Made by a program: the position numbers and the translations under genes. 56,342 nucleotides of DNA, taken from contig JAISYH010000044.1 of NCBI GenBank assembly GCA_031270015.1, positions 1-56,342 on the forward strand, in the 5' to 3' direction. This stretch comes from Burkholderiales bacterium. Lineage in GTDB: Bacteria; Pseudomonadota; Gammaproteobacteria; Burkholderiales; Casimicrobiaceae. The notes below the pieces were generated by a model. The model saw only the letters and a program-made list of their open reading frames with translations. It made no database searches and was not told where the DNA came from. Shown here piece after piece: positions 26,698 to 36,500 of the stretch. The stretch's first letter is position 1. Each line of letters opens with the position of its first letter.

Positions 26698-27543
26698 ATG
26701 TTCAATATGTTGCGTTTTTTCGCAGTTAGTTTTCTGACGATTTTTCTTATCGGTTGCGCCGGTACGGGACAACCGATAAGAAGTGAGGAAGGCGGCTTTC
26801 CCACGACCACCGATAATTCGCAGTTGCTTGGTCCATCGGCGCGACCCTCGTTGCAACCGACGATCGTGTCGCCGCGCAGCCGCGCCGAGGCGCATACGGC
26901 ATTGGCGCTTGGTTATTACGAGCGCAGGCAATTTGATATCGCGCTGGAAGAATTGGACCTTGCGAAAGGAATCGACAGCAATTACGCGATGATTTATAAC
27001 GGTTACGGGTTGGTTTATTCTTATATGAATGAGGATGCCAAAGCGCGCGGCAATTTCGAGCAGGCGATTCGGCTCGATCCGAATAACTCCGAAATTCGCC
27101 ATAACTGGGGCTGGTTTTTGTGTACATCAGGGCATCCGCGCGAATCATTGGCGGAATTCGATCGTGTTGCCGCCGATCCTCTTTATAAAACACCGGAAAT
27201 ATCTTATACCAACGCGGGACGTTGCGCGTTGGGTGCCGGCGATATCGAAGCGGCGCGCGGTTATTTGCAGCAAGCGTTGAGAATCAAGCCAAATTACGCT
27301 CCCGCCGCCTACACGCTTGCCGACATTGCCTATCGGCAAGGCGATTACAATGGCGCCCGCTCCTTCATGCGCATGGTGATGCAGTCGCCGACACCCGCGG
27401 CAGACGCTTTGTATCTCGGCGCTTGTATCGAGCGCCGCATGAATGATAGACAGGCGGAAGAATCGTATATTCTTCAATTACGCAACCGCTATCCGCAGGC
27501 GCGGCAGACGCAGAAGATTCTTGGCTCGGAGAGTTGTCAGTGA
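26698..27543 (+). CDS. pilW: Type IV pilus biogenesis lipoprotein PilW (PilF)
   Basis: A 281-residue TPR lipoprotein. AAGGA precedes the ATG. The signal peptide ends in FLIGC, a good lipobox. TPR units include AHTALALGYYERRQFDIALE, NYAMIYNGYGLVY and GRCALGAGDIEAARGYL. Family members help the pilus secretin assemble in the outer membrane. The gene sits in its usual place between rlmN and rodZ, far from the MSHA-like cluster, so it may serve a separate T4a pilus or both systems. Confidence 0.9.
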   Translation: MFNMLRFFAVSFLTIFLIGCAGTGQPIRSEEGGFPTTTDNSQLLGPSARPSLQPTIVSPRSRAEAHTALALGYYERRQFDIALEELDLAKGIDSNYAMIYNGYGLVYSYMNEDAKARGNFEQAIRLDPNNSEIRHNWGWFLCTSGHPRESLAEFDRVAADPLYKTPEISYTNAGRCALGAGDIEAARGYLQQALRIKPNYAPAAYTLADIAYRQGDYNGARSFMRMVMQSPTPAADALYLGACIERRMNDRQAEESYILQLRNRYPQARQTQKILGSESCQ

Positions 27544-28661
27544 ATAAACGCGGGAGCAAAAGACGGGGAAAACAAGCCGATATCGAAAATGGCTCCGAAG
27601 ATTTCGCGTTGCAGTCGGAAACGCAGGAAATAAACATGCAAGAAGTACGAGACGATTCTCCCGCCGTACCGCCGGAGCAAGAATCTGCCGTCGTGGCATC
27701 GGGCGCGGCAACGGTCGATAATGAAGCTGGCGATACTGCGCCCGACGATGAAAAATTGAGCGATAAAGCGCTGGACGATATGTCCGACTTATTGGAAGTC
27801 GTGCCGGTATTTCCGAATAAACAAAAAGCCGAGCCGATATCAGCGGGCATGATGTTGCGGCAGGCGCGCGAAGCGGCGGGATTGACCGTCGATTCCGTCG
27901 CCGTGGCGCTCAAGCTTGCGCCCCGACAAATCGCCGCGCTGGAGAATGACCTTTACGAAGAATTACCGGTATTGACTTTCGTGCGCGGTTTCGTGCGTAA
28001 TTACGCGCGATTGCTCAATATTGATTCCGATGCCGTATTGGCGGCGTTGCCGCCAGAGCGTCATGCGGAAATCAGCCCGGCGGCGATCAGCGTCAAACGA
28101 CCGCTGTCGGCGATGCCAAGTTTGCCTTCCGACGGCGACTTTCCGCGCGCGCAACGTAAAATTTGGCGCTGGCTGATCGCGTTGGTGATTTTGGGATTGT
28201 TTTTCCTCCTCCTTTTCTTCAAGCCGCAAATCGAATTGTGGTTGCAAAGTTTGCAGGAACCGCAGGAAGCAGCGGCAGAGCAGGAGAAACTCATTATCGC
28301 GCCGCCGATACACGATCAAGACGCGACGCAAACGTTGCCGCAACCGACGGTGATATTGCTGGGCGAAACGGTACCGGAAATCATGTCTTCCGGAAATGCG
28401 CCGGACGCTACGCCGGCATCCGACGACGCCGAACTCGTTTTCATTTTCGATGGCGATTCTTGGGTCGAAGTGCGCGATGCCGATGGCAAAGCGCTGTATA
28501 TGGAATTGGCGAGAAGCGGTACGCAAAAAACGCTGCTCGGAAAGCCGCCGCTGTCGTTGGTATTAGGGAAAGCACCCGCGATCCGTTTGACTTTTCGCGG
28601 TCAGCCAGTCGACCTTAAAGCTTACAATGGCGACAAAGTCGTCCACATGATATTAGAGTAG
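27540..28661 (+). CDS. rodZ: Cell-shape protein RodZ
   Basis: A 373-residue protein. The GTG at 27540 overlaps the pilW stop (GTGA) and has GGAG eight bases upstream. An acidic N-terminal extension precedes a helix-turn-helix domain at about residues 104-170 ([38 protein letters not shown]). One membrane helix follows near 215-232, then a linker and a C-terminal DUF4115 beta domain ([29 protein letters not shown]). It links MreB filaments to the wall-synthesis machinery. The N-terminal extension before the HTH is longer than usual. Confidence 0.9.
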   Translation: MNKRGSKRRGKQADIENGSEDFALQSETQEINMQEVRDDSPAVPPEQESAVVASGAATVDNEAGDTAPDDEKLSDKALDDMSDLLEVVPVFPNKQKAEPISAGMMLRQAREAAGLTVDSVAVALKLAPRQIAALENDLYEELPVLTFVRGFVRNYARLLNIDSDAVLAALPPERHAEISPAAISVKRPLSAMPSLPSDGDFPRAQRKIWRWLIALVILGLFFLLLFFKPQIELWLQSLQEPQEAAAEQEKLIIAPPIHDQDATQTLPQPTVILLGETVPEIMSSGNAPDATPASDDAELVFIFDGDSWVEVRDADGKALYMELARSGTQKTLLGKPPLSLVLGKAPAIRLTFRGQPVDLKAYNGDKVVHMILE

Positions 28662-28681
28662 ATTTCGACTGTCTGCTCACG

Positions 28682-29950
28682 ATGACCACCGCGCCGCCAT
28701 CCTATCATCTGCCGTCGCGCCATCTGACGCGACAAGTCGTAGTGCGTCATCAAAATGCGCTGGTGCGTATCGGTGGCGATGCGCCGATTGTCGTGCAATC
28801 GATGACTAATACCGATACGGCGGATATCGACGCGACGGCGCAACAGGTTTGTGCGTTAGCCGATGCCGGTTCAGAACTGGTGCGCGTGACAGTCAACACG
28901 CCTGCCGCCGCTGCCGCAGTGCCGCGTATCCGCGAGCGACTGGATCGGCAAGGTTACGCCGTTCCGTTGATTGGCGATTTCCATTACAACGGGCATAAAT
29001 TGCTCGCCGCCGAACCCGCTTGCGCCGAAGCGATTGCCAAATTGCGGATCAATCCGGGCAATGTCGGGCAAGGAGAAAAACGCGATGATCATTTCGCGCA
29101 ACTGATCGAAATAGCGTTGCGCTTTGATAAACCGATACGTATCGGCGTCAACTGGGGCTCGCTCGATGGAGAAGTACTGGCGCGTTTACTCGACGCCAAT
29201 CAGCGGCGCGATAAGCCGCTGCCGCTGACCGAAATCACGCGCGAAGCGTTGGTCAAGTCCGCACTGGAAAGCGCGGCGCAGGCGGAAAAATTAGGGATGC
29301 CAAGCGATCGTATCGTGCTTTCGTGTAAAGTTTCGGAAGTCCAAGACTTGATCGTCGTTTATCGTATGCTGGCGCAACGCAGCGATTATCCGTTGCATCT
29401 TGGCTTGACTGAAGCGGGAATCGGCAGCAAAGGCATCGTTGCTTCGACTGCCGCGTTGGCGGTGCTATTGCAGCAAGGCATTGGTGACACGATACGTGTG
29501 TCGATTACCCCCGAACCCGACGCGCCACGCGCTCGGGAAGTGATCGTCGCGCAGGAAATTTTGCAAACGATGGGGTTACGCGCGTTCACGCCGATGGTGA
29601 TTTCTTGTCCGGGTTGCGGACGCACGACCAGCACTTTTTTTCAGCGGCTTGCCGCGCAAATCCAAATTCATTTGCGTGACGCGATGCCGATTTGGCGCGC
29701 GCGTTATTCCGGCGTGGAAAATTTGCGTGTCGCGGTAATGGGTTGCGTCGTCAATGGTCCTGGTGAATCGAAAATGGCGAATCTAGGCATTTCGTTGCCT
29801 GGCGCGGGCGAATCGCTTGCCGCGCCGGTGTATATCGACGGAGAAAAAGCGGTAACATTGCGCGGAGAAAAAATCGCTGAACAATTTCAGGCAATCGTCG
29901 ACGAATATGTGCGCGCGCATTACGGCGCGGAAGAAACCGAAAAAAATTAG
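28682..29950 (+). CDS. ispG: 4-Hydroxy-3-methylbut-2-enyl diphosphate synthase IspG
   Basis: A 422-residue protein of the MEP isoprenoid pathway. The N-terminal [19 protein letters not shown] is the conserved TIM-barrel start. The 4Fe-4S cysteines are in SCPGCGRTT and GCVVNGPGE. It reduces MEcPP to HMBPP. Isoprenoid supply also serves the MenA-like enzyme at 43032. No clear Shine-Dalgarno precedes the ATG. Confidence 0.96.
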   Translation: MTTAPPSYHLPSRHLTRQVVVRHQNALVRIGGDAPIVVQSMTNTDTADIDATAQQVCALADAGSELVRVTVNTPAAAAAVPRIRERLDRQGYAVPLIGDFHYNGHKLLAAEPACAEAIAKLRINPGNVGQGEKRDDHFAQLIEIALRFDKPIRIGVNWGSLDGEVLARLLDANQRRDKPLPLTEITREALVKSALESAAQAEKLGMPSDRIVLSCKVSEVQDLIVVYRMLAQRSDYPLHLGLTEAGIGSKGIVASTAALAVLLQQGIGDTIRVSITPEPDAPRAREVIVAQEILQTMGLRAFTPMVISCPGCGRTTSTFFQRLAAQIQIHLRDAMPIWRARYSGVENLRVAVMGCVVNGPGESKMANLGISLPGAGESLAAPVYIDGEKAVTLRGEKIAEQFQAIVDEYVRAHYGAEETEKN

Positions 29951-29961
29951 GAACACAATGA

Positions 29962-31254
29962 ATGAGTAAAACGCTACAAGCGATTCGTGGCATGAACGAC
30001 ATACTGCCGGCAGACGGCGCGTTATGGCTTTATCTCGAAGATACGGCGCGGCGTATTTTTGAGCAATACGGTTATCGTTTCGTGCGCATGCCGATCGTCG
30101 AAAATACCGCGTTATTCGTGCGCGGCATCGGCGAGGCGACCGATGTGGTCGAAAAGGAGATGTACACTTTCGAGGATGGTCCTTCCAAAGAGAAGGAGAG
30201 TTTGACATTGCGACCCGAGGCGACCGCCGGTATCGTGCGCGCGGCGATCGAGCATAATTTGACGTACGAGCGTGGACAGCGGGTATGGACGCACGGCGCG
30301 ATGTTTCGCCACGAGCGACCGCAAAAAGGACGTTATCGCCAGTTTTATCAGTTGGATGTCGAGGCACTTGATTTTGCTGGTCCTGATGTCGATGCCGAGC
30401 AGATTGTTCTTCTGGCGCGTTTGTGGAAGGAGCTTGGTCTTACCGATGCCGTGCGCCTGAAAATCAATACCATCGGCGATCAGAACGACCGACGTGCTTA
30501 CCGAGAAACGCTGATCACGTATTTTTCGCGGTATCCCGAACAACTGGACGACGATTCACGGCGGCGACTGCATCGCAATCCATTGCGTATCCTCGACTCC
30601 AAAAATCCGGCGATGCAAACCTTGATTGAGAACGCGCCGCGCATGTTGGACCACATCAATCCCGACGCGCGCACGCACTTCGAGGCATTGCAGGCGCTGT
30701 TGCGGCAAGCAGGGATCGATTTCGAGATTGATACTCGGCTGGTACGCGGCTTGGATTATTACAATCGCACGGTGTTTGAATGGGTGACCGACCGGCTCGG
30801 CGCGCAGGGAACGGTTGCCGGCGGCGGTCGTTATGACGGGCTTTTTGAGCTATTGGGTGGTAAGTCGACGCCGGCGTGCGGCTTTGCGGCGGGAATTGAG
30901 CGGCTGATTCTGCTGTTACAAGAACGTAAAACGGAGTGTTCTGATGCGCCAGCGATTTATCTGGTTTTTCAGGGCGACGAAGTCGTTGCGTTCGCCTGGC
31001 GCGTCGCCGAAACGCTGCGCAACGAAGGCTATGCGCTGACCTTAAACGCGGGCGGCGGTAATTTCAAATCGCAAATGAAAAAAGCGGATGCCAGTGGCGC
31101 GCGTATCGCTTTGATTTTGGGTGATGACGAGGCGCACAGTCGAACAATTACTGTCAAATGGCTGCGCGACACGGATAAAACGCAACATACCGGCGAACAA
31201 GAACGGGTGTCCGCCGCCGAATTGGGACGTTGGTTGAAAGCGCATGGCGTTTGA
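29962..31254 (+). CDS. hisS: Histidyl-tRNA synthetase
   Basis: A 430-residue class II synthetase with AGGA nine bases before the ATG. It opens with AIRGMNDILP. Class II motif 2 is RHERPQKGRYRQFYQLDVE. The histidine-specific motifs are RGLDYYNRTVFEW and GGGRYDGL, and a C-terminal anticodon-binding domain follows. Standard length. Confidence 0.97.
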   Translation: MSKTLQAIRGMNDILPADGALWLYLEDTARRIFEQYGYRFVRMPIVENTALFVRGIGEATDVVEKEMYTFEDGPSKEKESLTLRPEATAGIVRAAIEHNLTYERGQRVWTHGAMFRHERPQKGRYRQFYQLDVEALDFAGPDVDAEQIVLLARLWKELGLTDAVRLKINTIGDQNDRRAYRETLITYFSRYPEQLDDDSRRRLHRNPLRILDSKNPAMQTLIENAPRMLDHINPDARTHFEALQALLRQAGIDFEIDTRLVRGLDYYNRTVFEWVTDRLGAQGTVAGGGRYDGLFELLGGKSTPACGFAAGIERLILLLQERKTECSDAPAIYLVFQGDEVVAFAWRVAETLRNEGYALTLNAGGGNFKSQMKKADASGARIALILGDDEAHSRTITVKWLRDTDKTQHTGEQERVSAAELGRWLKAHGV

Positions 31255-31336
31255 TCGGCGGAAAACCCGCACAAGCCGCCTTCTCGTATAAAATATGAAG
31301 CTTTAGAATTTTTTGAATTCTCGAGGAAACACAAAT

Positions 31337-32035
31337 ATGGCTGTATATGATCATCAAGAACGTGAGCAGATCGAAGACCTCAAAGTATGGTGGAATCAAT
31401 GGGGCGGTTATCTGCTCGTGATCATCATGGGCATCCTTTTGGTGATTCTTTCCGTACAAGGATGGCGTATGTGGAACGCGCAACGTAGTGACGCGGCGTC
31501 CACGCTTTATTTCGCGCTGAGCGAAGCGATTGACAGTGAAGACGCTACGCGCGCGAAGGAAGCGATGGCGCAGTTGGCGGACAATTACGGCAGCACCGGT
31601 TACGCGCCGCGCGCCGCGCTGTTATACGCTGAAGCGCTATGGAGCGCCGATAAAAAAGACGAAGCGCAAACGCAATTGCAATGGGTCATCGACCGCGCTT
31701 CCGAAGACGATCTCAAACAAATTGCGCGTTATCGTTTGGCGGAACTGCTGATCGACCAACAAAAATATGAAGATGCGCTGCGCTTGCTCGACGCCAAACA
31801 CAAACCCGCATATGAAGCGCTTTACGCCGACTTGCGTGGCGATGCGCTGTTCGGCGCGGGACGTACCGACGAGGCGCGCGAGGCCTATCAGAAAGCGTTG
31901 TTAAAGTTGAGCGCGCGGGAAAGTGGCAGCGCCTATCATAATATCGTACAAATCAAACTCGACGGCTTAGGCGGTCCGATCGATCCGATCGCCGCCGTTT
32001 CTGCCGATATTTCCATAGAGAAGAAAAATCCATGA
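31337..32035 (+). CDS. YfgM-like membrane-anchored TPR protein
   Basis: A 232-residue protein. The ATG at 31337 has GAGG upstream; an earlier in-frame start has none. One membrane helix (YLLVIIMGILLVILSVQGW) follows the conserved EREQIEDLKVWWNQWG. The periplasmic part has TPR-like helices (ALLYAEALWSADKKDEAQ, LAELLIDQQKYEDALRLL). In E. coli the homologue associates with SecYEG and PpiD. Its stop overlaps the bamB start. Confidence 0.88.
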   Translation: MAVYDHQEREQIEDLKVWWNQWGGYLLVIIMGILLVILSVQGWRMWNAQRSDAASTLYFALSEAIDSEDATRAKEAMAQLADNYGSTGYAPRAALLYAEALWSADKKDEAQTQLQWVIDRASEDDLKQIARYRLAELLIDQQKYEDALRLLDAKHKPAYEALYADLRGDALFGAGRTDEAREAYQKALLKLSARESGSAYHNIVQIKLDGLGGPIDPIAAVSADISIEKKNP

Positions 32036-33150
32036 TGCGTTTTATCATTTTCGCGTTATTTTGCTGTATTTTCACTTTGGCGGCTTGTTCGTCGAGCAAC
32101 AAAAAGCCGCCCAAATTGGCGGTCAGCACGCCCAATGCTCCAGCGATGATCGAATGGCGCGCTTCTTCTGGCAACGCCGGTCCCGGTTTTGTCCCGGCGG
32201 TCGTCGCCGACGCCGTATATGTCGCGTCGAAATCGGGCAGGGTGCAACGATTGAACGGCGAAAATGGCAATGTTCAATGGACGCGAGAGGTCAGCGCGCC
32301 GCTTTCGGCAGGACCGGGCGCGGATTATTCGCTGGTTGTGGTTGGCACGACGATGGGCGAAGTCGTCGCTTTTGGCGACGAGGGCAGCGAACGTTGGCGC
32401 GCGCGCGTTTCCAGTGAAATTGTCGCGCCGCCAGCGGTTTCCAGCGGGCTGGTGGTCGTGTTCACCGCCGATAATCGCGTGCATGCCTTATCGGCTTCCG
32501 ATGGCAGCGCCAAATGGATGTTTCAACGCAGCGTACCGTCGCTGATCGTCCGCAATCACCAGGGAGCGACGACCAGTCGCGGCGCGTTGTTTTTCGGCAC
32601 GGCAGGCGGACGTCTTTTGGCGGTCGATCTGGAAAGCGGCAATATTGCATGGGATGTCGCGGCGTCCACGCCGAAAGGCGCGACCGAACTGGAGCGCATT
32701 TCCGATGTGACCAGCCGTCCTTTGGTTGAAGAAAACCAAGTTTGCGCTGCCGCATTTCAGGGACGCATTACCTGCTTCGATATTATGCGCGGCACGCCGG
32801 TCTGGACGCGCGACATTCCGAGCTATTCGGGAATCGTCGCTGACGCGCAATATTTGTATGTGTCCGACGATAAAGGAGCGCTACACGCGCTCGATAAAAA
32901 GAATGGCGCGAGCGTTTGGAAAAATGAAACATTGGCGGGACGCTGGCCGAGCGGACCGCAGTTACTGGGATACGATATCGCGGTAATCGACATAGACGGT
33001 TATTTGCACGTTTTCGATAGCGAGGACGGACATTATCTTGGGCGGATGGCGACCGACGGTTCCGCCGCCACCGCGCAGCCACAACTCGACGGCGATCAAA
33101 TCATCTGGCAGTCGAAAAACGGCAACGTCTATTCGGTCGTACCCCGATAA
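32032..33150 (+). CDS. bamB: Outer-membrane assembly lipoprotein BamB
   Basis: A 372-residue lipoprotein with lipobox TLAAC. Repeated PQQ-like blades (VYVASKSGRVQRLNGENG, NRVHALSASDGSAKWMF, GRLLAVDLESGNIAWDV, GALHALDKKNGASVW) form an eight-bladed propeller. It is a subunit of the BAM complex that folds outer-membrane proteins. The GTPase gene der, which usually follows, is absent; clpA converges three bases after the stop. Confidence 0.95.
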   Translation: MMRFIIFALFCCIFTLAACSSSNKKPPKLAVSTPNAPAMIEWRASSGNAGPGFVPAVVADAVYVASKSGRVQRLNGENGNVQWTREVSAPLSAGPGADYSLVVVGTTMGEVVAFGDEGSERWRARVSSEIVAPPAVSSGLVVVFTADNRVHALSASDGSAKWMFQRSVPSLIVRNHQGATTSRGALFFGTAGGRLLAVDLESGNIAWDVAASTPKGATELERISDVTSRPLVEENQVCAAAFQGRITCFDIMRGTPVWTRDIPSYSGIVADAQYLYVSDDKGALHALDKKNGASVWKNETLAGRWPSGPQLLGYDIAVIDIDGYLHVFDSEDGHYLGRMATDGSAATAQPQLDGDQIIWQSKNGNVYSVVPR

Positions 33151-33153
33151 GGT

Positions 33154-35439
33154 TTACGACGCTTCCTCCGTCAACACTTCTTTGTTATCGGAAAAAACGT
33201 CGTTTTCTTCAACGTCGAGCCGCACTTGCTGCGTTTTGCTATCGTAGTCGATCAGAACCTTACCGCCATTTGCCAGTTTGCCGAACAATAATTCATCCGC
33301 CAACGCTTTGCGAACGGTATCTTGAATCAATCGCGCCATCGGTCGTGCGCCCATCTTCGGATCGAAACCTTTGTTGGCGAGGAATGTTTTGAGATCCGAT
33401 CCAAAAGTCGCTTCTACTTTCTTTTCAAATAATTGCGTTTCGAGTTCGACCAGCATCTTATCGACGATCTTCAGCACGATTTCTCGATTCAACGCCTTGA
33501 ACGAGACGGTGGCGTCGAGACGATTGCGAAACTCCGGCGTGAATATCCGTTTGATCTCCGCCATTTCATCGCCTTCATGTTTGTCTTGTGAAAAACCGAT
33601 GGATTGTTTCGCCAATTCGCTGGCGCCGGCGTTCGTGGTCATGATGATCACGACGTTGCGAAAATCGGCTTTGCGCCCGTTGTTGTCGGTCAATACGCCG
33701 TTGTCCATGACCTGCAACAGCACGTTGAAAATATCGGGATGCGCTTTTTCGATTTCATCGAGCAGCAGTACGCTATGCGGTGTTTTGACGATGGCTTCGG
33801 TGAGCTGTCCGCCTTGTTCGTAACCGACGTAACCGGGCGGCGCGCCGATCAGCCGGGATACTGCGTGCCGCTCCATGTATTCGGACATGTCGAAGCGGAT
33901 CAATTCCACGCCCATACAAAAGGCGAGTTGCCGCGCCACTTCGGTTTTACCGACGCCGGTCGGTCCTGAAAAAAGGAAACAACCGATCGGGCGGCGCGGA
34001 TTACCTAGGCCAGAACGCGCCATTCGAATCGCCGCGATCAGCACATCGATGGCTTTATCCTGACCGAACACGATATTTTTGAGATCACGGTCGAGATTTT
34101 TTAGCGCCTGACGGTCGTCAGACGATACAGTACGCGGCGGGATGCGCGCCATTTTGGCGACAACATCTTCGATATCACTACGATTGATTTGCTTTTTCTG
34201 TTTAGTTTTCGGCAGCATTTTTTGCGCCGCGCCCGCTTCATCAATCACGTCGATAGCTTTATCCGGCAAAAAACGGTCGTTGAGATAACGCGCTGACAAT
34301 TCTGCCGCGCCGACGAGCGCGGCAGTCGCGTAACGGATATGGTGGTGCGCTTCGAAGCGCGGTCTCAATCCTTTGAGTATGGCGATTGTTTCGGAAATCG
34401 TTGGTTCGGGCACATCGATTTTCTGGAATCGCCGCGATAACGCGTGGTCTTTCTCGAAGATCTGACGGTATTCTTTATAAGTCGTCGCGCCGATACAATG
34501 TAGATTGCTATTCGATAGCGCGGGCTTGAGCAGATTGGATGCGTCGAGCGAGCCGCCCGATGTCGAACCAGCGCCGATCAAAGTATGAATTTCGTCGATG
34601 AACAAAATAGGTGAGGGTTGCGTTTCCAGTTCGCGCAACACGTCTTTGAGGCGTTGCTCGAAATCGCCGCGATATTTCGTGCCTGCTAGCAACGCCGCCA
34701 TATCCAACATGAAGACGCGACTTTCCTTCAATATTTCAGGAACATAACCTTCCACGATATGCGTCGCCAAACCTTCGGCAATCGCGGTTTTTCCGACGCC
34801 CGCCTCACCAACCAACAACGGATTACTTTTCTGACGACGGCACAATACTTGGATAACACGATTCAGTTCGGCTTCGCGCCCGATCAGCGGATCGATTTTT
34901 TGATCGCGCACCCGTTGCGTCAAATCAATCGTATAAGCTGTTAGCGCGCTGTCTGGTTTAGCGTTGTTCTCACTATCGCCGTCGATGCGTGTGGCGGAGG
35001 TATCGTCGTGTTTTTCCTGCCCGTGTGCGATATAAGATACTAATTCGAGGCGTGTCAATCCGTGTTTTTTTAGGAAATAAAGCGAGTGCGAATCCTTTTC
35101 TCCGAAGTAGGCGACCAATACATGTGCGCCAGTGACTTCGCTTTGCCCCGACGATTGTACTTGCAACACGGCGCGTTGTAGTACGCGTTGAAAACTGGGC
35201 GTGGGCTGTGTCTCGAAATCAAAACCTTCGCGCAAGCGCGGCGTATGCGATTCGATGAACTCTGCCAGTTCGGCGCGCATTTCTTCGATATTGACATTGC
35301 AGGCACGTAACGCGGTGGATGCCGAAGGGTTATCCAGAAGCGCCAGCAATAGATGTTCGCCCGTCACGAATTCATAGCGGCGTTGCCGCGCTTCGACGAG
35401 GGTCGTGTGTAATGAAATTTCCAGTTCTTGAGCAATCAT
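33154..35439 (-). CDS. clpA: ATP-dependent Clp protease ATPase subunit ClpA
   Basis: A 761-residue AAA+ unfoldase. Two Clp N-terminal repeats are followed by two ATPase modules with Walker A GEAGVGKTA and GPTGVGKTE, and Walker B PILFIDEIH and SVLLLDEIE. The QSIGFSQ loop matches the IGF/IGL element that docks to ClpP. It unfolds substrates delivered by ClpS, which is encoded just upstream. Confidence 0.96.
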   Translation of the reverse strand: MIAQELEISLHTTLVEARQRRYEFVTGEHLLLALLDNPSASTALRACNVNIEEMRAELAEFIESHTPRLREGFDFETQPTPSFQRVLQRAVLQVQSSGQSEVTGAHVLVAYFGEKDSHSLYFLKKHGLTRLELVSYIAHGQEKHDDTSATRIDGDSENNAKPDSALTAYTIDLTQRVRDQKIDPLIGREAELNRVIQVLCRRQKSNPLLVGEAGVGKTAIAEGLATHIVEGYVPEILKESRVFMLDMAALLAGTKYRGDFEQRLKDVLRELETQPSPILFIDEIHTLIGAGSTSGGSLDASNLLKPALSNSNLHCIGATTYKEYRQIFEKDHALSRRFQKIDVPEPTISETIAILKGLRPRFEAHHHIRYATAALVGAAELSARYLNDRFLPDKAIDVIDEAGAAQKMLPKTKQKKQINRSDIEDVVAKMARIPPRTVSSDDRQALKNLDRDLKNIVFGQDKAIDVLIAAIRMARSGLGNPRRPIGCFLFSGPTGVGKTEVARQLAFCMGVELIRFDMSEYMERHAVSRLIGAPPGYVGYEQGGQLTEAIVKTPHSVLLLDEIEKAHPDIFNVLLQVMDNGVLTDNNGRKADFRNVVIIMTTNAGASELAKQSIGFSQDKHEGDEMAEIKRIFTPEFRNRLDATVSFKALNREIVLKIVDKMLVELETQLFEKKVEATFGSDLKTFLANKGFDPKMGARPMARLIQDTVRKALADELLFGKLANGGKVLIDYDSKTQQVRLDVEENDVFSDNKEVLTEEAS

Positions 35440-35499
35440 GATAGCAATCTCTCTGAATCATGCATCCGTATTTGTTTCATCTCTTTACCCGATAGATTT

Positions 35500-35805
35500 T
35501 CAGGCCTCCTGAATGATACAGCGTAACGGATGCTCATACTTACGGGCCATTGCATGGATTTGCGACATCTTGATTTCAGAGATTTCGCGGGTATAAATGC
35601 CGCAAATGCCCGCGCCTTGATGATGAATTTGTAGCATGATTGAAGTAGCTTGCACAATCGGCATCGCGAAAACTTCTTGTAACAAGACCACCACAAAGTC
35701 TTGCGGCGTAAAATCGTCATTGAGCAGGATAACCTTATAAAGCGGCGGTTCTTGTGTTTCCCGCTCTTGGCTGACGACAGGCGAAATTTCGTGCTGTGCG
35801 GACAT
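35500..35805 (-). CDS. clpS: Clp adaptor ClpS
   Basis: A 101-residue adaptor. The core YKVILLNDDFTPQDFVVVLL and the following helix with H-H-x-G-A-G are typical of N-degron binding ClpS. It delivers N-end-rule substrates to ClpA. It is separated from clpA by about 60 bp and is probably cotranscribed. Confidence 0.95.
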   Translation of the reverse strand: MSAQHEISPVVSQERETQEPPLYKVILLNDDFTPQDFVVVLLQEVFAMPIVQATSIMLQIHHQGAGICGIYTREISEIKMSQIHAMARKYEHPLRCIIQEA

Positions 35806-35880
35806 CGTATTCCAGATTGAGTTATTGATTTGACCTTTTTCAAGATACCGGAAATCGCGCCAATTGCAACAATAGCCACT

Positions 35881-36144
35881 TAATATATATGGGTATTGTG
35901 TTTTGTTGTGTTAACTATTGCAACATTTTGGTGAAGAATAAGATTTTTATCAAAGAAATCCTTGACCAAGTGGATTTTTCTGCGTAAAACGATAGCTGTT
36001 TGGAAGAAATTTCTGTCGTTGCTGTGTGCTGTGTCCTGTTTTCGATCTGTGTTTGTCCGTATCAGAGTGTGATAGAGAAACAAAGTGCCTCCTTCGAGAC
36101 TTTCGCCAAACGAGTTTTCATGTTTTTTTTGAGAGGATAGTTTT
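35881..36144 (+). promoter_or_regulatory. Long 5' leader of the cold-shock gene
   Basis: About 260 bp without a supported gene lie between clpS and cspA. Long untranslated leaders that refold with temperature are typical of cspA-type genes. TTGCAA at 35919 and TAAGAT at 35940 could be promoter boxes, but the 15-bp spacer is short. A perfect GAGAGGA ribosome site lies at the end. Confidence 0.4.
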
Positions 36145-36354
36145 ATGGCAACAGGGACCGTCAAATGGTTCAATGACGCAAAAGGCTTCGGCTTTATTAC
36201 GCCTGATGAAGGCGGCGAAGATCTTTTTGCTCATTTTTCTGCGATTAATATGCAGGGTTTCAAAACCTTAAAGGAAGGCCAACGCGTTAGCTTTGAAGTC
36301 ACACAAGGACCCAAAGGCAAACAGGCGTCGAATATCCAAAACGCCGCCGCTTGA
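36145..36354 (+). CDS. Cold-shock domain protein
   Basis: A 69-residue CSD protein. It has RNP1 KGFGFITP and RNP2 LFAHFSAI, with the standard start [11 protein letters not shown]. It is a single-stranded RNA/DNA chaperone of the CspA family. It is probably monocistronic: a strong terminator follows. Confidence 0.95.
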   Translation: MATGTVKWFNDAKGFGFITPDEGGEDLFAHFSAINMQGFKTLKEGQRVSFEVTQGPKGKQASNIQNAAA

Positions 36355-36374
36355 TAACCGCGGAATTCTAAAAC

Positions 36375-36399
36375 AAAAGCCCGCGTTTCGCGGGTTTTT
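36375..36399 (+). terminator. Rho-independent terminator of the cold-shock gene
   Basis: CCCGCG and CGCGGG form a perfect stem around loop TTT, preceded by an A-run and followed by TTTTTGTTT. It lies 25 bp after the cold-shock gene stop. Confidence 0.9.
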
Positions 36400-36500
36400 G
36401 TTTGGCAGCGAAAAATATAAGATCAACGGCTTTAGCGAGATCAATTCTCCGAAAATGAACCGATGATTCATCGAAACAACTATCCTCTCACAAGCGGATA

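Noticed and set aside
36026-36271. 81-codon frame overlapping the cold-shock gene
   Set aside because: It runs through the cold-shock leader and into the coding region in another frame. The cold-shock gene in the other frame is certain.
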